Positions 8,901-17,737 of a DNA stretch of 64,000 nucleotides are shown piece after piece. This stretch comes from JACKIP01 sp963710165 (lineage in GTDB: Bacteria; Pseudomonadota; Alphaproteobacteria; Micavibrionales; Micavibrionaceae). Position numbers and translations under genes: made by a program. The notes below the pieces were generated by a model. It was not told the origin of the DNA. It worked only from the letters and a program-made list of their open reading frames with translations, and searched no databases. Each line of letters begins with the position of its first letter. Position 1 is the first letter of the stretch. The stretch is from assembly GCA_963710165.1 (NCBI GenBank), contig CAVPYZ010000004.1, positions 434,001 through 498,000 on the forward strand, read 5' to 3'.

Positions 8901-11330
8901 AAAGAAGAATATATAACTGTCCCGCCAGTTCTCCAGTCCCACCCGATCACAAAATGGTTGGCGGGGCGCGGGTGGTCATATCATCCGCATCAACTAGAAA
9001 CATTAAACGCCGCGCAAAAGGGTAAAGATGTCCTTCTATTCGCCCCGACGGGCGCGGGGAAAACATTATCCGGTTTTCTACCAAGTATTGTCGATATCAC
9101 GCAGAACAGACCGCCGGAACACCAGTTGCACACTTTATATATTTCTCCGCTAAAGGCTTTGGCAGTTGATGTGCACCGCAATTTGATGCAACCGATTGAA
9201 GAGACGAATTTGAATATCGATGTTGAAACACGCACAGGAGATACCCCCGCAGCAAAACGCGTTCGTCAGAAAAATAAGCCGCCGCAAATGTTGATGACTA
9301 CGCCGGAATCGTTTGCATTACTTATGTCTTATGATAATGCGGATCAATATTTTAAAAATTTGAAATATGTCATTATCGACGAGCTTCACGCATTGATGCA
9401 TTCAAAGCGGGGGGACTTGCTGAGCCTTAATTTGGCGCGTCTATCCGACTTGGCGCCAAAGGTGCAAAGGATCGGACTATCAGCGACAGTCAGCGACACT
9501 AAGATTGCGAAAGATTATCTTTGCCGCCCAAGGAAGGGAAGGGTGATAAAGGTCGCAAACCCTGTTACGCCAAAGGTTGATATTGTAATGGGCGCAGCGC
9601 GCATGCCATGGTCGGGGCATATGGCCACCTTTGCCATGCCCGAAGTGTATGAGCGTGTGAAAAAAGCCAAAATGAGCGTTGTATTTGTCAATACGCGCGC
9701 GCAATCAGAATTGATATTTCAGCATTTATGGACGTTAAATGAGGCGAATTTACGTATTGCCATTCATCATGGTTCTTTAGAAAAAGAATTACGGCGCAAA
9801 GTTGAAACCAAAATGGCGGCAGGCGATTTGGACTGCGTTGTGGCGACGTCATCGCTTGATCTGGGTCTGGATTGGGCGAATGTCGATCTGGTCATACAAA
9901 TCGGTGCGCCCAAGGGTGTTTCACGATTGCTGCAACGAATTGGGCGAAGTAATCACAGACTGGATGAACCGTCGGAAGCGTTAATGGTGCCCGCAAACAG
10001 GTTTGAATATCTGGAGTGTCTTGCCGCAAAAAATGCGATTCTGGATGGTGAGCTTGATGGAACTGAAGAACGCATAGGCGGATTAGATGTTTTGGCGCAG
10101 CATATTTTAGGTGTTGCATGTGCGGGACCGTTTTTTCCCGATCTTTTATATCAAAATATTATTCAGGCATGGCCATATCGTAACCTTGATAAAGAAACGT
10201 TTTTTAAGGCGCTTGATTTTGTACGCAACGGTGGTTACGCCCTTAAAAACTATGACCGTTTTGCAAAATTAATAGAGCATAAAGACGGTTCGCTTCAAGT
10301 GGCGCATAAACGTTTTATGCAGCAATATCGTATGAATATTGGTACAATCGTTGAGTCCCATACGCTTAAAGTGAAGCTAAAAATGCGCACATTGGGAAAG
10401 ATAGAAGAGTGGTTTATTAATGGTCTGACGCAGGGGGATACATTTATATTCGGTGGTCAAATGCTGCGCTATGAAGGTGTGAATGCACACGGTGTTCAGG
10501 TAAGTAAAGCCAAAGATAAAACGCCGCGCATTCCATCTTATGCCGGTGGGCGTATGCCGCTATCATCCAAGTTATCTTCGCATGTGCGGCGAATGATCAA
10601 TAACCCCAATGCGTGGAACAGTTTTCCGGATCAGGTGCATGACTGGCTTAAGCTGCAGAAAAAGAAATCGGTGATGCCGCCAAAAGACGGGTTACTGGTT
10701 GAAACATTTCCGCGACATAAACGTCACTTTATGGTTGCCTACACATTTGCAGGACGAAATGCGCATCAAACACTTGGTTTTTTGCTTATGCGGCGATTAC
10801 AACGCCTAGGCAATAAACCGCTCGGTTTTGTTGCAACAGATTATGCGATGAGCCTGTGGACGATGAAGCCTGTTGAGAGTGTTGATCAGCTATTCACGCC
10901 GGATTTATTTCTGGATGATTTGCATGAATGGTTGCAGGAAACACCACTCCTCAAAAAGAATTTTAGGGATGTTGCGGTTGTATCCGGTTTGATTGAACGC
11001 CGTTATCCCGGTCAGGAAAAAACAGGTAAGCAAGTCACGTTCAGCTCTGATCTTATCTATGACGTTTTACGACAGTACGAGCCGGATCATATCTTACTAA
11101 AAGCCGCAGAAAATGATGCACGAAGTGGTTTGATTGATTTGAACAGGTTAGAGGATTTGCTGCATCGTATTCAGGGGAAAATTGTACATCAAAAACTGGA
11201 AAAAGTTTCACCTTTAGCCGTGCCTCTAATGATGGAAGTCAGCCGTGAAACAATTAAGAAAGAAGATGTTGATGAATATTATCTTGAAGAATTTGAAGCA
11301 GAATTATTGGAAGAGGCGGGTCTAGAATAA
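8883..11330 (+). CDS. lhr: Ligase-associated Lhr-type DEXH helicase
   Basis: An ATP-driven superfamily 2 DNA helicase of Lhr-Core type, 815 residues from the ATG at 8883 (a TTG directly precedes it). Visible motifs are Walker A (FAPTGAGKT, near residue 55), motif Ia (YISPLKALAVD), motif II as DELH (IIDELHALM), motif III (LSATV) and motif VI (QRIGRSNH). The C-terminal half contains the winged-helix and DUF-type domains of this family. The stop codon is immediately followed by the ATG of the phosphoesterase gene (11331), so both are in one transcript. In other bacteria the four-gene set is implicated in DNA damage repair. No clear ribosome-binding site precedes 8883. Confidence 0.94.
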   Translation: MVQPLHKEEYITVPPVLQSHPITKWLAGRGWSYHPHQLETLNAAQKGKDVLLFAPTGAGKTLSGFLPSIVDITQNRPPEHQLHTLYISPLKALAVDVHRNLMQPIEETNLNIDVETRTGDTPAAKRVRQKNKPPQMLMTTPESFALLMSYDNADQYFKNLKYVIIDELHALMHSKRGDLLSLNLARLSDLAPKVQRIGLSATVSDTKIAKDYLCRPRKGRVIKVANPVTPKVDIVMGAARMPWSGHMATFAMPEVYERVKKAKMSVVFVNTRAQSELIFQHLWTLNEANLRIAIHHGSLEKELRRKVETKMAAGDLDCVVATSSLDLGLDWANVDLVIQIGAPKGVSRLLQRIGRSNHRLDEPSEALMVPANRFEYLECLAAKNAILDGELDGTEERIGGLDVLAQHILGVACAGPFFPDLLYQNIIQAWPYRNLDKETFFKALDFVRNGGYALKNYDRFAKLIEHKDGSLQVAHKRFMQQYRMNIGTIVESHTLKVKLKMRTLGKIEEWFINGLTQGDTFIFGGQMLRYEGVNAHGVQVSKAKDKTPRIPSYAGGRMPLSSKLSSHVRRMINNPNAWNSFPDQVHDWLKLQKKKSVMPPKDGLLVETFPRHKRHFMVAYTFAGRNAHQTLGFLLMRRLQRLGNKPLGFVATDYAMSLWTMKPVESVDQLFTPDLFLDDLHEWLQETPLLKKNFRDVAVVSGLIERRYPGQEKTGKQVTFSSDLIYDVLRQYEPDHILLKAAENDARSGLIDLNRLEDLLHRIQGKIVHQKLEKVSPLAVPLMMEVSRETIKKEDVDEYYLEEFEAELLEEAGLE

Positions 11331-11996
11331 ATGAAAGAAATTATTTTTGCAGAAGATAGTTTTTTATTACACCCATCCGGGCTAATGATCTGGCCTACAC
11401 AAAAAATGGCGATTGTGTCTGATTTACATTTGGAAAAAGGATCTTTTTTTGCCGCAAAAGGACAAATGATACCTCCTCATGACAGCCATAAAACCCTAAA
11501 GATTCTTTTCGATACATTAGATACATTGGACGTGAAAAAAATTATTCTGTTAGGAGATAGTTTTCATGATAATGCAGGCTTCGAACGGTTGGATGATAAT
11601 GCACTTAAGCTATTTAATGATCTTTTCGCGCAATATAAAATTATATGGATACGCGGTAATCATGATGATGCCTTTTTCCCGAAAAATGTAGATATACATG
11701 ATGATATTAAAATAGGGCACATCGTATTTCGTCATGAAGCTGAGAAAAAGACTATCGATTATGAGGTTAGTGGTCATTACCATCCCAAGGCTTCTATCAA
11801 AATGAAGGGGCGAAAAATTAAAAAAGCCTGTTTTATTCATAGTGAAAAACGCATCATCATGCCAGCTTTGGGGGTGTATACGGGTGGCTTAGATATCAAT
11901 AATGCCGTGATAGCTCCTTTTCTACCAAAAGCTTATTACATTCATATGTTAGGACATAATAATATTTACACCTTTAAAGGTGGTAATAAAACATAA
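11331..11996 (+). CDS. pdeM: Ligase-associated metallophosphoesterase (PdeM-like)
   Basis: A calcineurin-like metallophosphoesterase of 221 residues, the fourth member of the ligase/exonuclease/helicase module. Metal-binding motifs are visible in the expected order: SDLHLEKGS (D-x-H), LLGDSFHD (GD), WIRGNHDD (GNHD), then SGHYHPKA (GHxH). The expected products of this family act on phosphodiesters in DNA or nucleotides, but the physiological substrate is not established from sequence. Its start abuts the helicase stop with no gap, indicating tight coupling. Base composition is clearly more AT-rich than the helicase. Confidence 0.92.
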   Translation: MKEIIFAEDSFLLHPSGLMIWPTQKMAIVSDLHLEKGSFFAAKGQMIPPHDSHKTLKILFDTLDTLDVKKIILLGDSFHDNAGFERLDDNALKLFNDLFAQYKIIWIRGNHDDAFFPKNVDIHDDIKIGHIVFRHEAEKKTIDYEVSGHYHPKASIKMKGRKIKKACFIHSEKRIIMPALGVYTGGLDINNAVIAPFLPKAYYIHMLGHNNIYTFKGGNKT

Positions 11997-12197
11997 TATT
12001 TCTTCTTGTGGTTGTATTTTGCTAAGTCACTGAAATATTTTGTGAAAATCTCTAAAATTCCTAAAATTTTATTAAATGTTCGTTCATTTGTTTGTGCTAT
12101 TCTAAAAATGGATAAATCCAATTTTTTCTTAATGATTGTCCGATTTGTAGTAGACAAATGAACAAACAGGAGAGACACAGAAAGTGTATATTGAGGA
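11997..12197 (+). promoter_or_regulatory. Upstream region of the LamG flagellin with 14-bp inverted repeat
   Basis: This AT-rich gap carries an inverted repeat: 12077-12090 and 12155-12168 are complementary over 14 bases with one mismatch (core TTCATTTG / CAAATGAA), separated by 64 bases. The right arm lies about 30 bases ahead of the flagellin ATG. A GAGGA at 12193-12197 directly before the start serves as ribosome-binding site. The repeat could form an RNA leader structure or a protein-binding site; flagellin leaders are commonly regulated post-transcriptionally in alphaproteobacteria, but which applies here is not shown. Confidence 0.4.
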
Positions 12198-13772
12198 ATG
12201 GTTGATGTAGTACTGAACAGCGCGCTGCGTGCGACAGTACTTTCATTACAGAGCACGTCACGATCAATTGACATCACAAGCCTGCGACTAGCCACAGGTT
12301 TGAAGGTGAACTCTGCGCTTGATAATCCTCAGAATTTCTTTGCCTCCTCTGCTCTTTCCAATGAAGCCAGTGACTATAACCGACTGCTTGACGGTGTTGG
12401 ACAAAGTGCCCGCACGGTTCAAGAAGCCCTTATCGGTTTGAAGGCAACGGAGAAACTTGTGGATCAAGCCGAGGCGGTTGTAACAAATTCACGTGATAAA
12501 TTAGTTGCAGGTGAAACCGATGACAAAATTTTCGAGTTTGTGAAAGAAATTGTTCCTCCGCCTTTAAGTTCTCAAATACTCTCTGACCAACCCGATTTTT
12601 ATTATCGCTTAAATGATGGCGGGGGAACGGCAGATGATTCAGGATTTGCGGGTGGAAACGCAGCAAATTACAACGGTGGAGTTACAACAGGTGCGCCGCC
12701 ACTCTACACAAACGGCGGAACGGCAAGTGCCAGTTTTGACGGTAATAATGACCGCGTACGGGTAACAGATAATCCTTTAATTAACACAGCGCCAACGAAT
12801 AACAGAACGGTTGAACTTGTTTTTAATGCGAATGACGTGACAAGTCGACAAGTTCTTTACGAAGAAGGGGCAACTGTGAATAGTCTTGCCATTTACATTA
12901 ATAATGGGGAATTATTTGTTGTCGGAACCGATGCAGGTAATTGGGGCCCCAATTCCGCGCAAGGGCCAAATAATATCCGCGCCCCCATCAATACAGGTGA
13001 GACGTATCATGTCGCTTTTGTATATACCAGAGATGACGTCTTTGAAGGGTTTTTGAACGGAGTTAGTATAGGAAACGTAACCGTTCCAGATCGCGCTTTT
13101 CCATCGCATAGTGGCGATGTTGGGATAGGCGGTATGAACGGCGGCGTCTGGTTTGATGACTTCTCATCTGGTGGTGGAAATGGTTTTAACTTTGACGGGC
13201 GGATTTCGGATGTTGCCATTTATAATCGGTCTCTCACAAGTAATGAATTACTGGATCATGCAAATTCCCTCAATGCTTCAGTATCTATAGAACTGCGCCA
13301 CAGGGATTATGAGAATGTTAGAGAGCAACTCAACCGTATTGCGATAGATGCGCAATATCGCGGTATAAACTTATTGGCGGGTGACGACCTAACCACCAAA
13401 TTCAACCCAAACAGAACCAGTAATTTGACGACAGAAGGAATTAATTTGGCAGAGCTTGCCGATGGCTTGCCACGGGCGGACTTTGATAATCTGGAGACGT
13501 TAGATGATATTTTAGAACGTCTGCAAGATTTCAAAGCAGAGGTGCGGGAATTTGGCGCGTCACTTGTGTCTGATCTGAATATCATCAAAACAAGGGAAGT
13601 TTACATCAATCAGAAAATTAATACGCTTCTGTTCGGCGCAGATGATTTAACGCTGATTGATCAAAATGAAGAGGGGGCAAACCTGCTCGCGGCGCAGACA
13701 CGACAGGAACTAGGAGTGACGGCATTAAGCCTCGCGGCACAATCCAGCACGCAGACATTACAGCTATTTTAA
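12198..13772 (+). CDS. Flagellin-like protein with central LamG/concanavalin-type insert
   Basis: Residues 1-105 match the conserved flagellin N-terminus (D0/D1: SLRLATGLKVNSALDNPQNF followed by heptad-rich helix), and residues from about 360 to 524 match the C-terminal D1/D0 helices ending in LSLAAQSSTQTLQLF. Between them, about residues 125-350, is a domain with the layout of laminin-G-like/concanavalin lectin folds: YYRLNDGGGTADDSG at its start, SFDGNNDRVRV, then YHVAFVYTRDD, GFLNGVSIG and RISDVAIYNRSLTSNEL at its end. Surface D2/D3 regions of flagellins are exposed on the filament, so the insert would be displayed outward and could bind glycans or surfaces. No other flagellar genes are adjacent. 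Confidence 0.88.
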   Translation: MVDVVLNSALRATVLSLQSTSRSIDITSLRLATGLKVNSALDNPQNFFASSALSNEASDYNRLLDGVGQSARTVQEALIGLKATEKLVDQAEAVVTNSRDKLVAGETDDKIFEFVKEIVPPPLSSQILSDQPDFYYRLNDGGGTADDSGFAGGNAANYNGGVTTGAPPLYTNGGTASASFDGNNDRVRVTDNPLINTAPTNNRTVELVFNANDVTSRQVLYEEGATVNSLAIYINNGELFVVGTDAGNWGPNSAQGPNNIRAPINTGETYHVAFVYTRDDVFEGFLNGVSIGNVTVPDRAFPSHSGDVGIGGMNGGVWFDDFSSGGGNGFNFDGRISDVAIYNRSLTSNELLDHANSLNASVSIELRHRDYENVREQLNRIAIDAQYRGINLLAGDDLTTKFNPNRTSNLTTEGINLAELADGLPRADFDNLETLDDILERLQDFKAEVREFGASLVSDLNIIKTREVYINQKINTLLFGADDLTLIDQNEEGANLLAAQTRQELGVTALSLAAQSSTQTLQLF

Positions 13773-13795
13773 TTGAAGGTTGAGAATGGAGAGTA

Positions 13796-14302
13796 TTAGA
13801 AGTATTTTTTGATGGCTTGTAGGACTATATCTTTCAATTCTTCTGCCTTTTGCCCTACTTCGCCTTTCAGCTTTTCATTGAATGTAATCCACATTACGTC
13901 AATATGTGCTTGAACGATAACCTGATGTTCTTTCTTATCCAGATTAATACGCTCACAAAAATTACGTAAGGATAAACTGAAATGATGCATCAAATCGTGT
14001 TTGTATGTTGCGGTCAGGTCTTTGATATTATTCGAATAGTTATAGATTTTATCTTTTAGATCGTCACGCTGGCTTTGATCGGCCTCTTTTAATTCTTTCC
14101 ATGTTTCCGATAGTTTCTCCAGAATATCTTTCACAGTTTCCGGATATTCGTGTTCTTTCTCGTCGATTTTCATCTGGCCGCGAATAATGGCGCTTTTATC
14201 AATAAAACCGACCTTATCATCCTCCAATCCGAAACCGGCTTTCAGTTTCAGCTTATTAACGCGGTGGAATACTTCTACTTTTGAGTCTTTAGAATTCTTC
14301 AC
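13796..14302 (-). CDS. Hypothetical protein paired with a response regulator
   Basis: I do not recognise this 168-residue protein. It is mostly predicted helical and charged, with a middle segment DILEKLSETWKELKEADQSQ suggestive of a coiled coil and no membrane segment. A GTG at 14302 is chosen because a GGAGG lies six bases before it on the coding strand and the protein then overlaps the upstream response regulator by 14 bases. A longer frame from 14386 would run deep inside the regulator gene. The tight overlap suggests that the two are co-translated and act together in signalling; a role as effector or phosphotransfer partner would be a guess. Confidence 0.7.
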   Translation of the reverse strand: MKNSKDSKVEVFHRVNKLKLKAGFGLEDDKVGFIDKSAIIRGQMKIDEKEHEYPETVKDILEKLSETWKELKEADQSQRDDLKDKIYNYSNNIKDLTATYKHDLMHHFSLSLRNFCERINLDKKEHQVIVQAHIDVMWITFNEKLKGEVGQKAEELKDIVLQAIKKYF

Positions 14303-14864
14303 TATGGACCTCCATATCTGTGCTATCCATTTCACGGCGATCATCGCCCCTAAATTTAACTTCTTTACGACGGCGATCCGGGCCAAAGAAATCAGGTGTC
14401 TTAAAAAATGGACGTGGTTTTTCGATCACGTGTTGTATACGGCTTGCCAATTTTTCTGCCGATACAGGTTTCACCATAACTTCTGTGGCGCCCATGTCGC
14501 GCGCTTTTTCAACAAACTTTGTTGATGTATAGGCGCTGCAAATAATAACGGGCAAGAACCTGATTGTGTCGCTTTTGTGATCCCTGATCCATTTCAACAA
14601 TTCCGGGCCGTTCATTTCCGGCATCAGCCAATCCAGTATAATAGCATCAATATTATTAATACTTTGTACAAGATTGAAATTTTTCAGACGCTCTTTCGCA
14701 TAAAGCCCGTTTTCAGCCTTTAAAACTTTGCCAACGCCCATTTCCTGAAGCGTTGAAGACACAAGATCGGTAATAAAAAAGAAGTCATCCACGACCAGCA
14801 CCTTAAACGTACTAAAATCGTATCCTTGTTTTTCTTTGCGTTCTGACTCGAGGTTTATATCCAT
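14289..14864 (-). CDS. CheY-like response regulator with DRRR-rich tail
   Basis: A receiver-domain protein of 191 residues. After about 18 N-terminal residues the receiver fold follows: acidic pair in VLVVDD, phospho-acceptor Asp in IILDWLMPEMNG (near residue 78), Ser/Thr in IICSAYTS and conserved Lys in VMVKPVS. There is no DNA-binding output domain; instead a C-terminal tail contains FFGPDRRRKEV and DDRREMD, an arginine-rich motif often seen in single-domain regulators of alphaproteobacteria. It probably signals by protein contact. It is upstream of, and overlaps, the unknown gene at 13796. No histidine kinase is nearby. Confidence 0.9.
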   Translation of the reverse strand: MDINLESERKEKQGYDFSTFKVLVVDDFFFITDLVSSTLQEMGVGKVLKAENGLYAKERLKNFNLVQSINNIDAIILDWLMPEMNGPELLKWIRDHKSDTIRFLPVIICSAYTSTKFVEKARDMGATEVMVKPVSAEKLASRIQHVIEKPRPFFKTPDFFGPDRRRKEVKFRGDDRREMDSTDMEVHSEEF

Positions 14865-14935
14865 GAAAAATCTAATGTTATTCGGACTTCTATTTTATGT
14901 AACTCTTAGTTGATTGCAAAGCATATTCTGTATTT

Positions 14936-15376
14936 TTAAAGAAATATCCAATAGAGCAGTAAGCTAAAACATACAATTATTGTTATATTAAAGCGAAGTT
15001 GCAGGTAGGAGGAGTTTAAGATACCGTTTTTAGATAAGTCCCGATCAAAGATATAAAGCATTATATAACCAATGATCATTAACGGAAGCGTCATCGCAGG
15101 GGTAAAGAATAGAAATGAAGCCCACACGCTTAATACCAGAATATTACTAGCCACGATATAAATCGTATCGCGTTTGAATGTATGATGCAGACTGTTCGCC
15201 CACAGCGTGCCTGACATAAAAGAAAAAATGATAAGGCTGTAAGTTAAAAGAATGTCATTGATTGGGACTGTGTCAAAAAGGTTATCAAATCCCATTATTT
15301 TTAAAAACGCGCATCCCATAAATGGTAAAGAGCCCGCATAGGTTAATAAGTGAACAAGGTCATCTTTTTTTAGCAT
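14936..15376 (-). CDS. Small integral membrane protein, DUF3429-like
   Basis: A 146-residue membrane protein with five apparent hydrophobic helices. The layout (LVHLLTYAGSLPFMGCAF at the start, central SFMSGTLWA, and LRFNITIIVCFSLLLYWIFL at the end, with the Arg ahead of the last helix) resembles the DUF3429 family, which has no established function. It is monocistronic, between the response regulator and a divergent secreted protein, with 44 bp to the latter. Confidence 0.65.
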   Translation of the reverse strand: MLKKDDLVHLLTYAGSLPFMGCAFLKIMGFDNLFDTVPINDILLTYSLIIFSFMSGTLWANSLHHTFKRDTIYIVASNILVLSVWASFLFFTPAMTLPLMIIGYIMLYIFDRDLSKNGILNSSYLQLRFNITIIVCFSLLLYWIFL

Positions 15377-15419
15377 AAGTCTGTTATTCTTGATTAATCT
15401 TTCTAGTTAAATAGATGTA

Positions 15420-15911
15420 ATGCACCAGCGATCAATCATATTTATATTTCTGTTCAATATACTCATACTATCGAATTCTACAGGGTATTCTATGGCTGCG
15501 ATAATGTGTGAGGGGTTTGGAGAGAAAAGAGAGATATGTATGCCAATAAAAGACAAGAACGTTTATAACGAAGAACTAGGATTGTGCTGTAATGATCCTG
15601 TGACGGGATTTTATCGGAATGGATTTTGCCAAACAGGAGAAGCAGATCATGGGACACACGTAGCATGCGCAAAGGTTACAAATGAATTTTTAGAATTCTC
15701 AAAAAGCAAAGGTAACGATTTGATGACGCCAAGGCCGGAATATAATTTTCCAAGTTTGAAAGCAGGTGATAAATGGTACTTGTGCGCATTAAGATGGAAG
15801 GAAGCTAATGATGCGGGTGTTGCACCGCCTCTTGATCTAAACGCGACTCAAGCAAAAATGCTTGAGTTTATTCCTTTAGATATTCTTGAGAAACATAAGA
15901 TAGAAGATTAA
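15420..15911 (+). CDS. DUF2237 protein with an N-terminal signal-like extension
   Basis: Residues from about 50 to 163 match the DUF2237 family closely: CCNDPVTGFYRNGFCQTG, HVACAKVTNEFLEFSKSKGNDL, PRPEYNFPSLKAGDKWYLCA and LRWKEANDAGVAPPL. The function of the family is not known; the conserved Cys residues suggest metal binding or disulphides. Here about 45 residues precede the domain, beginning with a basic start and a hydrophobic run (IIFIFLFNILILSNSTGYSMAA), so the protein may be exported, whereas I recall the family as usually short and lacking this. A later start cannot be excluded. It converges with sdhA and their stop codons overlap. Confidence 0.75.
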   Translation: MHQRSIIFIFLFNILILSNSTGYSMAAIMCEGFGEKREICMPIKDKNVYNEELGLCCNDPVTGFYRNGFCQTGEADHGTHVACAKVTNEFLEFSKSKGNDLMTPRPEYNFPSLKAGDKWYLCALRWKEANDAGVAPPLDLNATQAKMLEFIPLDILEKHKIED

Positions 15912-17698
15912 TAAACCCGTGTTTTGGGCGGAATAGGTTGCACTTCATTTGTCAGGGTATGCATTGTAACAGGGCGGTCGCCGAATGTGACGTTGCCATC
16001 GCCGTCAACCCACGTAATGGTATGCTTCATCCAGTTCTCGTCATCACGATCAGGATAATCTTCCTGTGCATGCGCACCGCGGCTTTCCTTGCGGTTGGCG
16101 GCAGAATAAAGTGTCGAGACAGATTGTGAGAGCAGATTATCAAGCTCTAACGTTTCCACCAAATCCGTATTAAAAATCATGGAGCGATCTTCAATACCCA
16201 AATTTACACGTGCATCAAAACAATTATCAATTTTCACGCAGCCCTCATTCAACGATTCATCTGTACGGAAGACAGCAGCGTGATCCTGCATGGTTCGCTG
16301 CATCTGGTTGCGTAAATCCGATGTGCGCATATCACCTTTAACATTGCGGAAATGGTCAAGACGATCAAGTGCGCGCGTACCATCATCATGTCCAAATGGT
16401 TTATGTGAAGAGCCCGCAACAATAGTCTCGGCGCAACGGATAGAAGCGCTTCGTCCAAAAACAACAAGATCAAGAAGAGAGTTAGAGCCAAGACGGTTTG
16501 CCCCGTGAACAGACACGCAAGCCGCTTCGCCAATCGCCATCAGGCCGGGAACAATGCGGTTCGGGTCATCTTTTGACGGATTTAAAACTTCTGCGCGATA
16601 ATTGGTCGGAATACCGCCCATATTATAATGCACAGTCGGCAGGACAGGAATTGGCTCTTTCATTACATCAACAGCAGAGAAAATTTTAGCGGTCTCTGCA
16701 ATACCGGGGAGGCGGCTGTGAATGATATCATCATCCAGATGCATCAAATTCAAATGGATATGATCGCTATTCTCACCGACACCGCGGCCTTCACGAATTT
16801 CAATCGTCATGGAGCGGGAAACAACGTCGCGGGATGCTAAATCTTTGGCAGAGGGTGCGTAACGCTCCATAAAGCGCTCGCCTTCCGAATTGGTCAAATA
16901 TCCGCCTTCACCGCGTACACCTTCTGTAATTAGGCAGCCGGCGCCGTAAATACCCGTCGGGTGAAATTGAACGAATTCCATATCTTGTAGCGGTAATCCG
17001 GCACGAAGTACCATGGCATTACCATCGCCAGTGCATGTATGAGCAGATGTGCAAGAGAAGTAGGCACGACCATAGCCGCCTGTGGCCAAAATAGTTTTGT
17101 GCGCACGGAAACGGTGAATTTCACCACTATCCAAATCCCAAGCCATAACGCCAAGACATTCGCCGTCATCGCCCATGATTAAATCCATTGCAAAATATTC
17201 GATAAAAAATTCCGCATTATGTTTCATGGCTTGTTGATATAGCGTGTGTAGCATGGCGTGACCTGTACGATCCGCCGCGGCGCATGTGCGCTGTGCTGTG
17301 CCTTCACCAAAATCGACCGTCATACCACCAAAGGCGCGTTGATATATTTTTCCCTCTTCTGTGCGGGAAAACGGGACACCATAATGTTCTAGCTCAATAA
17401 CTGCTTCGGGTGCTTCACGACACATATATTCAATTGAGTCCTGATCCCCTAACCAGTCAGATCCCTTGACCGTATCATACATATGAAATGTCCAGTGATC
17501 ACGTCCCATATTACCAAGCGCAGCAGAAATACCGCCCTGCGCAGCGACAGTATGTGAGCGTGTCGGGAAAACTTTTGATATACAAGCCGTTGATAAGCCA
17601 GCTTCAACACAGCCAACAACAGCGCGCAAGCCAGAGCCCCCGCCACCAACAACAACAACATCATATTCGTGATCGATAATTTTATAATTTTCAGACAT
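15908..17698 (-). CDS. sdhA: Succinate dehydrogenase flavoprotein subunit
   Basis: Oxidises succinate to fumarate in the TCA cycle and passes electrons through covalently bound FAD to the iron-sulphur subunit. The 596-residue protein has the dinucleotide motif VVVGGGGSGLRA near residue 16, the FAD-attachment region SHTVAAQGG with the histidine that is covalently flavinylated in this family, the active-site segment QFHPTGI and the HGANRLGSNSLLDLVVFG signature. It is the last gene of the minus-strand group with sdhC and sdhD. Unusually, an unrelated gene separates it from sdhD, and no sdhB follows: the next gene downstream is on the opposite strand. Confidence 0.97.
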   Translation of the reverse strand: MSENYKIIDHEYDVVVVGGGGSGLRAVVGCVEAGLSTACISKVFPTRSHTVAAQGGISAALGNMGRDHWTFHMYDTVKGSDWLGDQDSIEYMCREAPEAVIELEHYGVPFSRTEEGKIYQRAFGGMTVDFGEGTAQRTCAAADRTGHAMLHTLYQQAMKHNAEFFIEYFAMDLIMGDDGECLGVMAWDLDSGEIHRFRAHKTILATGGYGRAYFSCTSAHTCTGDGNAMVLRAGLPLQDMEFVQFHPTGIYGAGCLITEGVRGEGGYLTNSEGERFMERYAPSAKDLASRDVVSRSMTIEIREGRGVGENSDHIHLNLMHLDDDIIHSRLPGIAETAKIFSAVDVMKEPIPVLPTVHYNMGGIPTNYRAEVLNPSKDDPNRIVPGLMAIGEAACVSVHGANRLGSNSLLDLVVFGRSASIRCAETIVAGSSHKPFGHDDGTRALDRLDHFRNVKGDMRTSDLRNQMQRTMQDHAAVFRTDESLNEGCVKIDNCFDARVNLGIEDRSMIFNTDLVETLELDNLLSQSVSTLYSAANRKESRGAHAQEDYPDRDDENWMKHTITWVDGDGNVTFGDRPVTMHTLTNEVQPIPPKTRVY

Positions 17699-17737
17699 AT
17701 ATTTTATACGGCTTTCAGAATAGTACGGATTAAATTT

